A DNA stretch of 64,000 nt, taken from the NCBI GenBank assembly GCA_029582165.1, contig CM055869.1, positions 58,601,518-58,665,517 of the forward strand, written 5' to 3'. Under the pieces are notes generated by a model. The model was not told the DNA's origin. It saw only the letters and a list, made by a program, of their open reading frames with translations, and ran no database searches. The DNA comes from Portulaca oleracea. Its lineage: Eukaryota > Streptophyta > Magnoliopsida > Caryophyllales > Portulacaceae. The position numbers were made by a program, and so were the translations under genes. Positions 1 to 10,390 of this stretch are shown here, piece by piece; within the stretch, counting starts at the first letter, position 1; each line of letters begins with the position of its first letter.

Positions 1-473
1 AAAAAATAAGAAGAATGTGAAGGTGGATTTGGTACCGCTACAATCCAATTTTTTTTTTTTTGGACCACCAGAATACAAAGTAAAAGTAGGGACCACCATC
101 ATCCAATTTGCAAAAGTATGGATTATTAGAATCCAATTTTCATATATATTTATATATACACAAGTGTAAAAACATAACAAGTCAAATGAATATGATTTCA
201 AATTTAAATCGGTTAAATGGGTACGACTAAGATTGCTGAAATTTAAAAAATTGTCCTAACGGACAATGTTAATGTTCCTAAATTGTCACTTTGAAGTTGG
301 AACCTAAAATATATCATGAGAATTTAAGTTTAGGATACTCGAAACCTAGAACTTTCCTTTAACATTAAAGTTATCAAAATTATTACCCTACCTGATATTT
401 GTGGTAAATTACATATTCAAAGCTCAACCCAATTATATATTTTCCATTCAAATAAGTGGGATAGTTGAAAGTA
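1..473. other. AT-rich intergenic DNA
   Basis: No gene is visible. A short stretch at about 378-412 resembles part of the terminal repeat of the MITE that follows, so a fragment of that family is probably buried here. Confidence 0.4.
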
Positions 474-1033
474 GAGTAAATTACATTTACCCTACCTGAC
501 ATTTGTGGTAATAAGTTTTACACACCCGACATTTGTGAAATAATTTTTACCTTACCTGACATTTAGTGAAAATAATTTTTAGGGGCTGAATTCGGTTACT
601 TCTTATCGGAAATGTAAAAAATACCAAAATGCCCCTATATGACAATATGAATGTACCATGTTGCCCCTAACATTGAGAAATAAATTACTTTAATGACCTT
701 TTCCTTTTCAGAATGGGGAGAAATTGACTTTTTGAAGAATTAAAGTAGAGAAAAGATTGAGGTTTAAATGCCATATGAATTAATATTAAGGGTAAAAACA
801 TCAATTCATATTTAATTGAAAGTTATATGAATTAATAACAAGGGTAAAAAAGTCAATTCATGTATATCTTTTTAATGTTCGCCGGAAAATCCAACAAAAA
901 TCAATTATAAAATATCTTGGGACGTTTAAATATATGAACACTTAATGTCAGGTAAGGTAAAAATTATTTCCCAAATGTCGGGTGTGTAAAAATTATTACC
1001 ACAAATGTCAAATAGGGTAAATGTAATGTACTC
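474..1033. mobile_element. Mutator-like MITE with long terminal inverted repeats
   Basis: A 560-bp non-coding element. The left end begins GAGTAAATTACATTTACCC and the right end, read in reverse complement, begins GAGTACATTACATTTACCC. The inverted arms continue for about 90 bp and include the shared phrase CACACCCGACATTTG. It is flanked by an exact 10-bp direct repeat, GTTGAAAGTA, at 464-473 and 1034-1043. Long inverted repeats with a 9-11 bp target duplication are typical of Mutator-derived non-autonomous elements. No transposase is present. Confidence 0.75.
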
Positions 1034-1042
1034 GTTGAAAGT

Positions 1043-1975
1043 ATTACCTATTAACCTCACAAAGTTGAATTTGAATGAAACTCATGATAATGAATCTTAT
1101 TTAATGCGAATGACTCTACCAACAAACTTTGGGCAATATAAACTATATTAGCACAAAATCGATCGATCTTTGATTATATTACAACCCATTTATAAATTAT
1201 TTAAATAAGTAGTAGAATCATCAAAAGAGTTACATATTGACCTCACATAGTTCTAATCTAAATAAAATTTATTAGTAACTCACTATTTTGACCCCATTTA
1301 ATCCAAAGGGCTCTATTAATATAATTTAGTGAATATATATAAATCGCCTTAGCCCAAACTCGACCAATTCAATCTAAACCACATAGTAGCCTACCCATTT
1401 ACCAATTCTGTATCTATTTGCTGTAATAAATTAAACAAGTAGGGTCGTCAAAAGAGTTACATATCAACCTCACATAGCTGAAATCTGAGTAAAACCCATG
1501 TTACCGAGCCCTATTCATCCAATATAAATATCAATCGATATCAATTAAACCAACGTGCAACCAACTTATCATTTTAATATCAATCTACTGTATATATCGA
1601 TAAAGTCGTCAGAAAAGGTCACATATCAACCTCACATAATTGAAATCTGAATAAAACCCATATTACCAAACCCCATTACCTACCCATCCAAATATCAATC
1701 GATCTCGAGTAAACCAACGTGTAACTAGCTGATCAATTTAATATCAATCTACTGTACATATCGATAAAGTTGTCAAAAAAGTCACATATCAACCTCACAT
1801 AACTGAAATCTGAATAAAACCCATGTTACCGAACCCTATTACATACCCATCCCAATATCGATCAATCGATCTCGATCAAACCAATGTACAACCAACTGAT
1901 CATTCTAATATCAATCTACTGTATATAACGATAAAGTCATCAAAAGAGTTACATATTGGCCTCACATAGTTGAAA
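1043..1975. repeat. Tandem repeat, ~165-bp unit
   Basis: A phrase resembling ACATATCAACCTCACATA recurs at about 1043, 1232, 1459, 1621, 1784 and 1951. The last three intervals are 162-167 bp. Within each unit, ATCAATCTACTGTA and a run similar to GATAAAGTCGTCAAAAGAG also recur in the same order. The two left-most units are more diverged and irregularly spaced. No coding potential is seen. It could be a satellite remnant or an internal tandem array of an unidentified transposon. Confidence 0.7.
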
Positions 1976-2509
1976 TCCTATCTCCACCATATATGGACAT
2001 ATCTATGCTACTTGCCTCTTATAAGGTAGACAACAACTATAGTGCTCAATGAGGCTAATAGCTACTTATCCAACAAAAGACCCCTCATACACTGACACCC
2101 ATGATGCCCTTTTGGCTACCCAAGTTTTTGTGGCTTTGTGTGATGATGATGCTCCCAATTTAGATAAGGAGACAAACTAAAGGAGTGTTTGGATTAAAGA
2201 GAGGGAGAGAGGATTTGAAGGAATGGGTGATTTGGTTGCACCAAAAAGGCTAGCCATGTGGGAAGAATGATGGTGCTAAATGGGGTATATCTATATCTAT
2301 ATATTGTCTTTGTTTTTGTGGGTTAGTTATGTTATAATTTTTTCCCCCTCAAATATGTTTATATATATTAGTGGATGTACAAGGGATGTGTGGGTTAATA
2401 GTGACCCCTACTATCACCCTAGAGGCAATAGTGGGGGTGTCCCTAACCCTAAAACCCTAATTAACTATGTGATTAACTATATAATTCAAGTATATTTAAC
2501 TAATTAGTA
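1976..2509. other. Intergenic DNA
   Basis: No gene or recognisable repeat. A 75-codon reading frame at 2280-2507 has no recognisable domain and I do not consider it a gene. Confidence 0.4.
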
Positions 2510-2734
2510 CGCCCTCCTTTTCATTTTATCTGTATTTTAGATCTATGCATCAGTTAAATTTTGAAAATTTTAGCATTAATTTCTCAATATATATAATATT
2601 CTAATATACGAAACTATTATCATACTCGTAATGAAAAATACTATCGTATAAATAAAGATATTATGTGAAATTATTAGTTAAAGAAGGCACCATGAAATAT
2701 TTAATACGTGACAGATAAAATGAGAAGGAAGGAG
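2510..2734. mobile_element. Stowaway-like MITE
   Basis: The ends are CGCCCTCCTTTTCATTTTAT and, inverted, ATAAAATGAGAAGGAAGGAG. They are bounded by TA on both sides, as expected for Tc1/mariner-derived Stowaway elements. There is no coding sequence. Confidence 0.7.
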
Positions 2735-2761
2735 TATAATATAACAAATTTTAGTATATAT

Positions 2762-3003
2762 AAGACCGTCTCATGTAAATTTATCGTGAGACGGACTCCT
2801 CACGAAAGATATTTTTAACATTTTACTATGACTAATAAGTGATATTAGAATGACTTTTTAACATGAATATGACTAATAATTTATTATGAGACGACATTTA
2901 TTTGAGTCAGTGCAAATAAATTATTAATCACCCCACTATGGATAAATAGTTATTTACAATATCATACATCTTATGATAAATTTATGGTAAGACGGTCTTA
3001 CAT
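2762..3003. mobile_element. Small inverted-repeat MITE (AAGACCGTCT ends)
   Basis: The left end carries AAGACCGTCTCATGTAAAT and the right end is its approximate inverse, GGTAAGACGGTCTTACAT. The arms also share AAATTTAT. The superfamily and exact target duplication could not be fixed. Confidence 0.5.
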
Positions 3004-3656
3004 AAGAATTTGCGAATATATAGATATATAATTCTTGATTAAGTTAATTTACCCTTTCAAAGGGCTCATAAGTTAAGCTAGCAGGCGTGCATTGGGCTTA
3101 ATTAATTCAATTTGTCCGTGTATATAATTAATTAATCAATGAGGATAATTGTACTTTAGGTTCATATTAATTAGTTAATTAAAGTTTTTAAAAAAAATGT
3201 TAGAGCATGTTTACATCTTTTGTTTTATAGGCTTGATTTGCGCAAAAGTTGAGGTTGTTTTTACTAAACCTCGGACGATGATTGGTTTGATGGAGTTGGG
3301 AAAGGATTAATTAATTAAGTTTAACTTTGAGATGGAATATATGTCATGATTTGTGACATTCTCATTTACAACTTTTCAATGTACTTGTATCAATCTTTTA
3401 TTGGTACTTTCTTGGCTTCTTGGGTTTGATATAGTGTGTTGAAATTGAATCACCCCTCTAAATAAAAACTGACCCGAGACTCGAATCCTGAATCGAAAAA
3501 ATCAAACCCTGACTCGAATTGATATCCGAACGAATGATCCGATCGATGTTGACCCAAATATAGAGAAAGCTCGATCCATAACTGATCCAAATCGCAATTC
3601 GAAAAGTGATCCGATAAAAATCCACCTCTAAATGACCTCAGATCAAACTAGAACCC
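3004..3656. other. Intergenic DNA with degenerate CCGA-type repeat
   Basis: Mostly AT-rich. From about 3465 to 3650 there is a run of short, imperfect units such as GACCCGAGACTCGAATCC, of a type that recurs throughout the window. No gene is seen. Confidence 0.4.
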
Positions 3657-3827
3657 TGTTGAGATTTACTCATGAGTAAAAAATGTCCCACATCGAAAAA
3701 GTAAAGAGAAAAGACATAGTATATAAGTCAAGTGGGCTACTCCTCTTAACACCAATTGGTTTTAAGATGGAACCTCGCTTAACTTGTGTACCATTCGGTT
3801 GAAGTGGGCTCCCTCCTCTCCCCAACA
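3657..3827. mobile_element. TRIM solo LTR
   Basis: A 171-bp unit starts TGTTGAGATTTACTCATGAG and ends CCCAACA. It is flanked by an exact 5-bp target duplication, AACCC, at 3652-3656 and 3828-3832. The sequence is clearly related to the unit at 43318-43478 and to the LTRs of the element at 63251, sharing ATGTCCCACATCGAAAAAGT and GTGGGCTACTCC. A solo LTR is the product of recombination between the two LTRs of a once-complete element. Confidence 0.85.
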
Positions 3828-4302
3828 AACCCAATTGAATGAACCCGGAAAAGTTTCCCAAAGTCAACTCAAACCCGAACCAAAATTGGCTGATCCAACC
3901 TAAACTCAAACCGATTTCTGACCAATCTGGACTCGAACCGGTTCACTCAACTATCAAGTCTACTTAAATCACATGATGAATGAAGGAGGGGAGGAAAAGG
4001 GGAAAAGAGTAAATTAAAGTTCATAATTAAGTGACCTTTTTGTTGAGAGAGGACAATGTATTATTATAGAGGCTTTAATTTTTTTCATTTTTTTTTGGCC
4101 TAAGGGATTTAAGAAGTTATAGGGGATCATTGGAGAGTGATTTATGTAAAAGATCACACGTTCGCTTCCTTTTTTGAAGCAATATGGAAGGTGAGAGTGG
4201 TCCTAGCTAAGCTATAGGGTGCACCATATCTAGGGCCTTTGAGTTGTATTAGTTTAAGGAAGACTAATTATGATGCTTTATTACATTATTTAAACCCTAA
4301 TT

Positions 4303-4730
4303 TGTTGGTGCATGTAATGATAAGGTTGGTACACTTCTAGTTTGGAGGTCACGAGTTCAATTCGGAAGATAACCTCGCTCTAGGTAAAAGTAGCAGTAAT
4401 TAAATTAAGAAAGAGACTGCAATGAGAATTTGAGCTTCATCCACGATGATCAAGAGATTGCAGCGAAGATTTTTAGAAACATTTGGCTGGAAGACAGGAA
4501 GGAAGAAAAAGGGGAAAGATTTGTTGGTGTATGTAATGATAAGGTTGGTATATATACCTTGTAATTTGGAGGTCACGAGTTCAATCTTGAAGACAACCTA
4601 TTTGTAAAAGGGTATAGAAGGAGATTGCAGTAAAAATTTGGGTTTTATCTGCGATGATCAAGAGATTGCACTGAAGATCTTTAAGCACATTTGACTGAAA
4701 GAAAGGAATGAAAAAAAAGAAAGATTGTCC
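4303..4730 (+). mobile_element. SINE-like tandem dimer
   Basis: Two diverged copies of a ~212-bp unit lie head to tail, at about 4303-4514 and 4515-4730. Each contains GTAATGATAAGGTTGGTA followed by GGAGGTCACGAGTTCAAT. The second phrase resembles the B box of a tRNA-type Pol III promoter as found in plant SINEs. Both copies share GCGATGATCAAGAGATTGCA-like sequence downstream and end in A/G-rich sequence. An alternative is an unclassified repeat with a chance B-box match. Confidence 0.4.
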
Positions 4731-4974
4731 ATGATTACTTTATTTGTTTTGTTGTGTTTGTGCTTTGATCATCTTTGATTTAGTTTGTTGTAGTTTTCGA
4801 GTTGATATATTATACAGTTTTGTACAATTATTATTGTAAACTCTACAACCCAATATAGACTTTAATAATCGAAAAAAGTAAAGGGTAAAGCAGGCAACAC
4901 ATCCACCTTCCTAGAGCACTTGGTTGGAGGCTCATTTATATAACTATTAGACATAACTTTTGGTACAAATCTAA

Positions 4975-5273
4975 TAGTAACGTCTCGACCTCTCCCAGGC
5001 CACATACATTACCGATAATTATTTCAAGGATCACTGACTACCCCACAAAATATCACGAGCCTTTCCAATGTAACACGCTTCGTCCTCGCTCACACACTGT
5101 CTAAAGAAAACTTTCCAAGAGGTCACCCATCATGAGACTGCTCCCAATCAAGCATGTTTAACATTTGGAGTTCCCAACGAATGAGCTACCTTAAAAGAAG
5201 GTACACATTGGTGATATAAAGTAGTCATTTCAATCCTGTAAACCACACTTAACCATATATCCGAAGTGTTATA
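4975..5273 (-). mobile_element. Cassandra TRIM solo LTR with 5S rRNA-like segment
   Basis: A 299-bp unit is flanked by TCTAA at 4970-4974 and 5274-5278. On the minus strand it ends in the 5S-derived part typical of Cassandra LTRs: box C-like sequence at about 5110-5132 and box A-like sequence at about 5147-5162. It aligns by eye along its length with the units at 35483 and 51123. The internal promoter carries several substitutions, so it is older or more decayed than the 51123 copy. Confidence 0.85.
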
Positions 5274-5278
5274 TCTAA

Positions 5279-6362
5279 ACTTATCTTATAGGTGAAAAAA
5301 ATGGTATTACTCCGCAAGATTATACTAAATGTCAAATACCGGTTACTTTTGTAAAATACCACCTTCTAAAATTTTTTAAATTGTACAAGTCTAGCTAGTA
5401 CACAACATAAAAACATTCAATTGTGTTGTTTTAGTTTAGAAACAATGCGATGTTCAATACAACACTTATAAATTTGATAGTATAGTATATCTATATGTAT
5501 TGACAGGAACGTAGCTAGCCTTTAATATCAAGGGGGGCAAAATACTAACTTAACATATTTTATTATAGGTTTTAAAAGTTGGAAATTCATCATTGATCAT
5601 GGGTAACTACAAAATATTTTTAAAATTACAATAAAACTATTAAGTAATGATATTTTAAGTTAGAAATTCATACTAGACCATATAAAATTCATTTGATTTA
5701 CATGCCAAAAATATTTAAAATATTTAAAAATTTATTTGACCCAAAAAATATTTGTTTTTGATCTGTACTAGATTGTAACACTAACCAAATATGCGGACAA
5801 AATATTTCCTTTTTTTCTATTGTCTAAACCCTATTTTGAGCCAAATTTTGCTCCATTCAAATTATCAACTCGGTCCGACTTGGATCAAAATAAAACTGGA
5901 TCCGGGCATCAAATTTGAATCTGAATTTTAACATTGTCTGAATTTAATCGACCCAAATCTACCGGACCCAAATTTTTGTCAACACCAATACTAGTGTTCT
6001 CTTTCTTTTTTCAAGGAATGTTAAATAGAATCATTTAATACGATAAAAATATAAAAAATAAATGAAAAATGTTTGAGTGGAGGAATGGTATGACATTCTC
6101 GGAACGTCGTTCCCAAGAGTTCATTCTGGGATGTGAGAAAACACACTTTATGTGTACAGGTTTCAAGACTAAGTTTCCACCGTTGCATGTGGTCTAAGTT
6201 AGTTTTCAAAAAACTACTTGAAGGAGATTTTAAGGTAGCTTTTCACAAACAATTACTTTACCAAACACTTTTCTTATGATCAACTAACCCAAATAATTAA
6301 AATCAAACAACTAATCCAAATAACTAACAGTTAACACCAACCCGCTACCACCATGCATCTAA
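5279..6362. other. Intergenic DNA
   Basis: No gene. A degenerate CCGA-type repeat lies at about 5820-5975. At 6195-6345 there is AT-rich sequence related to the hAT-like MITE at 58663, for example CTTTACCAAACACTTTTC. Confidence 0.35.
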
Positions 6363-6530
6363 GGCCCCATTCTTTTATTCGATTGGTTGGTTGCGGTTCG
6401 ACACGCAACACAACTTTCCATATTCCACCACAACCCACCACAATTCACCACAATTTTTCCATACCCACTATAATCCACTTCATTTCTTCCCATGATCCAC
6501 ACTACAATCAACTGCATCCAGCTATATGAA
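6363..6530. mobile_element. Tourist-like MITE fragment (CCACCACAA family)
   Basis: It begins GGCCCCATTCTTTTATTCG, similar to the terminal repeat of the copies at 33347 and 53229. It continues with the repeated CCACCACAA phrases of that family. The right terminal repeat is not recognisable. Confidence 0.45.
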
Positions 6531-8027
6531 ACAACTATGCCTAAATTGGATCAACTTGACCTAATTAATGGCATTTGTACTACACATTAGACACCCACTT
6601 TGATGATGGATGTGACAAATGACTAAACCTTATATTCCACAATTGCAACTAGTAGCTATATATCTAGCTAAGCTAAGCTAGTTAGGGAGTGAATTTCAAG
6701 CACTGTTTCAGGTGGCATTGACTTAATTTCCCTAACTTTTAGGCTACAAAAGCAAGATTTTAGGGTCATGGAAATTTTCTATTCACAAACTTTATTCTTC
6801 AAAAAAATGGCCCCGCCATTTATATGTCTCCAAACACCATATTAGTTCCCTATTTATGGGCCTTCACTATGCTTCCCTTCTTATTCATATATCCCTTTCT
6901 CATTAGATTTTTTGCCCTATCAAATTTATATGTATGTTTCATTGCCTCCAAAGTCAACTAGCAATTAGCAAAGTAATAAAAATAGTACTATTGTTTTAAC
7001 CCATGAATGATTTTTCAAAAAAATGTATGCACATTTATTTATTTATTTTGTTATTTCGTTTAATTACGTTACAAGGTTATAAGCAATTAAGCATTGTATT
7101 TTATATTTTATTTAATAAATTTATCAGTGTAGATCTACATATTTTATAAAGCTAGATATTAAAACTTACACCTTGATTTTTAATTGATTTTCATTCTATG
7201 ATAAATTAATTAAAATTTATTTAAATATTTATAACTTATAGATATATCTTATGATGAAATTTCAAATTCCAACAAAACGCCCGACATTTGCTTTCCCTTA
7301 ATACAAAAGTATATGCACTTAAAGCACGTTGAAGATATCATACTTTACATCTTACAAAAGTAACAACACTATCTGTATTAAAACAACATTTAAGTTACTA
7401 GACGATCAAACAATTAACTTGCGAACAATAAATATTTAATCTGTGTTAATAAATTATGGAACTTTTCACTTGTATTTAATATCAAAACAAAGTTGATATC
7501 AAAACCTAACAATTTATCACTTACTTGGTTGATATGGACTCGCTTGCTAAAGTGAATTTTTTTTTGATGAAATGCTAAAGTGACATTTTATTAATTATTA
7601 GCATATATGCAACCCATAAATTTAAATTAAAGTTTATATTATCACATGACAATAATACATATATTGCTCATCCACGAATGTATGCTTGCTTAAGTGACAT
7701 TATTGGAAGCAAGGTTGTGTGAAAAATTAGGTCAAGTTATCTGCTGAAACCACAACCACCAACAAAAAATATGGGATATGGTAACAAAAATAACAATAAT
7801 AAACAATTTGACCCAAAAATAATAACGAAAATTATATTATATTATATATAGTAAGACCATATAATAAATACAACATATATATGTACACTTATATGATTAA
7901 AATACAAGTTTAGCAGCAAAATATTTACATGAGATGTTTGCATTTTGGATGGCAGCTTACATGAGCTCCCCAATTATGAGAACATATATATATATATATA
8001 GTTTTTTTTCCATCCTATAATTAATTA
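6531..8027. other. AT-rich intergenic DNA
   Basis: No gene, RNA gene or classifiable transposon was recognised. A short (AT)n tract lies just before the Stowaway cluster, near 7986-8000. Confidence 0.4.
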
Positions 8028-8519
8028 CTCCCTCCGTTCCATATTAATTGTTATAATTCTGACTTTCACGTATCTGATGTCATTCTTTAATTGATAATTT
8101 CTTACATAATACTACCTCTGTTCTTTTTTATCTGTCATTTACGGTTTTCAGTGCCAATTTTTAATCAATAATTTCTAATATAAAACTTTTATAAAAAATA
8201 TAAAATTATATTTTTTTGAATAGTATTTTTTATTACGAATATAATGTTACCAATTTGGTATGATGAATTATTATATAAATTAAGATATTAACGGTCAAAG
8301 TTTTTAACACAATTTCCTAGGCGACAGATAAAAACAAACGGAGGGAGTATACTATTAACAAATGCAATATCATACTTTTATAATAGTATTTTCCGTTACA
8401 AATCTAATTGTGGTAATTTTATTCAGCAACTTATTTTATATATTGAGAAATTTATAGTCAAAATTTTTTATGACTGCACATGATTTTCAAAGATGACAAT
8501 TAATATGACCCGGTGGGAG
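8028..8519. mobile_element. Stowaway MITE (outer, interrupted)
   Basis: It starts CTCCCTCCGTTCCATATTAA and ends with a matching inverted repeat, TTAATATGACCCGGTGGGAG. TA is found on each side (8026-8027 and 8520-8521). It is split by a second Stowaway at 8112-8347. Confidence 0.75.
8112..8347. mobile_element. Stowaway MITE nested in another Stowaway
   Basis: It begins CTACCTCTGTTCTTTTTTAT and ends ACAAACGGAGGGAG, with TA at 8110-8111 and 8348-8349. It is a different subfamily from its host: it shares ATCTGTCATTTACGG with the copies at 19159 and 22753. Confidence 0.8.
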
Positions 8520-8521
8520 TA

Positions 8522-9584
8522 AAATACAACACATATAAAATACAAGTTGGGATGCATGTTTGATGTCTAGTTTTTAGGCATTATATTTTTGTCAGTCCAC
8601 AAGGGTGTGCCTCTTGTCTTTTTTAACAACCAACTGTACATGCTAGCTCCATATAGCAGTATGGAGTATATCTAACCAGAAATTTCAAATGGAAAGTTGA
8701 GAAAAAAAATAATGTAATCAATTAGTAAAATAATTAAATAGTGCACATATATATGAATTATTTTATTATTCCCATACATATAAAGGCCTATATATATGAG
8801 TTAAATAGTAAAACAATAACTGGTTTCTTTTGTTACATTTATTGAACATTTGGAAGTATTGTTGGACAACATTATTATATCCGACCTAAGAGAAATAACT
8901 CTCAATAATCGCACCTTAGGAGGTTATTTGGATTGTATTTTGCACATTTTGAAATAATATTACCTCCAAAATAAGTAAGAAATTCGATTTTATTGGATGC
9001 ATGTGTTCATTTTGAAGTTTAAATTGCATGTAATTTACAATCCAAAATAACCCTTAATTGGACTAAATATAACCAAAGTTGTGTATTTAATTTCTTAAAG
9101 TTGAATAAGTAACTTCCTATGATCCCAAATATTGGATTATCAATATCCAAAAACCATAATAAAAAAGTTATATGATGCAAATAAATTAAAGTTCAATATT
9201 GCACAAGATGATGATGCATGTAATAATCCAAACAAATTAAGGAGAACTTGCAAGCCAAGGTATGTCAGAAACGTTAGAATATATAATGAATAATTATGTC
9301 CACAAAGTAAAAAAAAAGAATAATAATAACCATCTTGACTTGTCCATAATATATATTTTTGTAACTTTTAATTATAATAGCTAACAATATAATCTCCTAA
9401 ATAGGGAGATTGATGGAGAGAAAACTGCCTATATCCACCTCTTTCACAATCCTAAAATGGACAATACTACGTGTCTTAAGTCAAGATGGTTAATACATAT
9501 TTTTGTAATAACCATCTTGACTTGTCCATAATACATATTTTTGTAATTTTTAATTATAATATTTTCTCTAGTAATTATATATAT

Positions 9585-9594
<10 letters not shown>
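8522..9594. other. Intergenic DNA with one direct duplication
   Basis: No gene. A ~53-bp segment containing CCATCTTGACTTGTCCATAA occurs at about 9326-9378 and again at about 9506-9559 in the same orientation. Confidence 0.5.

Positions 9595-9646
<52 letters not shown>
9595..9646. repeat. (AT)n microsatellite
   Basis: An uninterrupted AT dinucleotide run. The peptide encoded across it is an artefact of the repeat. Confidence 0.95.
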
Positions 9647-9649
<3 letters not shown>

Positions 9650-9944
9650 TTATAAAAGTATAACACTTATTAGCTAGGTCAATAAATATAATTATAGATT
9701 ATTTTATCAACCATAATAAAGAGTCTACATTTTATGCATAGTTTCACATTTATAAAAAATATGAATAAATAATTATTATATAGTTTGTAAACCGTAATAA
9801 TCTTAAAGTAATGAAAGATATATTTATAATAATTTAAATCTGTTTATATTTAAATTTTTTGAATGATTTAAGTGAAATGCAAGATGATTGTTACCCATCT
9901 TGAATGAAGAGCCTTATCATTTTCTCCTAAAATTATAGCATCCA

Positions 9945-10390
9945 CAGTACTAAAAATATATGTATTACCAACCAATTTAAAATGGTTAGAAAAATCAACT
10001 GTTTTAGCAACTATTTTATTTTTTTTTAATTTTTCAACTATTTTTCAAATTTTATGTGGGAAAAAGGGTTGGAAATTCCAACCACTTTTGCTAAAATGGT
10101 AGGAAATTTTTGCTACCATCCTTTTTCCTATTGTTGAAAATGATTGGAAAAATGGTCGGATTACCAACCGTTTTTCCAACCATTTTCGAACTGTTGGAAA
10201 ATGATTAGTAGGAAAAATTTCCTACTATTTTAGCAAAAGTGATTGGAATTTCCAACCATTTTTCTCACTTAAAAGTAGAAACATATTTGAAAAATTAGAA
10301 AATGAAATGATTTCTAAAACGATTGTTTTTTTCAACCATTTTAAATTAGTTGGAAAAAGTGATCGACAATACACATATTTTTAATATAGT
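9945..10390. mobile_element. CACTA-like fold-back MITE (TTGGAAAAA family)
   Basis: A long hairpin-forming element built of ACCAACCATTTT/AAAATGGTTGG modules. The left end CAGTACTAAAAATATATGTAT corresponds to the CACTACTAAAAA end of the intact copy at 38821. The right end is decayed. It is related to the elements at 16942, 34297 and 38821. Confidence 0.6.

Noticed and set aside
2440..2465. CCCTAACCCTAAAACCCTAA as an interstitial telomere repeat
   Set aside because: Only about three imperfect TTTAGGG-type units; too short to claim telomeric origin.
4340..4370. A tRNA gene based on the B-box-like GGTCACGAGTTCAAT
   Set aside because: No cloverleaf can be drawn around it: acceptor and anticodon arms are missing. 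It fits a SINE-like unit better.
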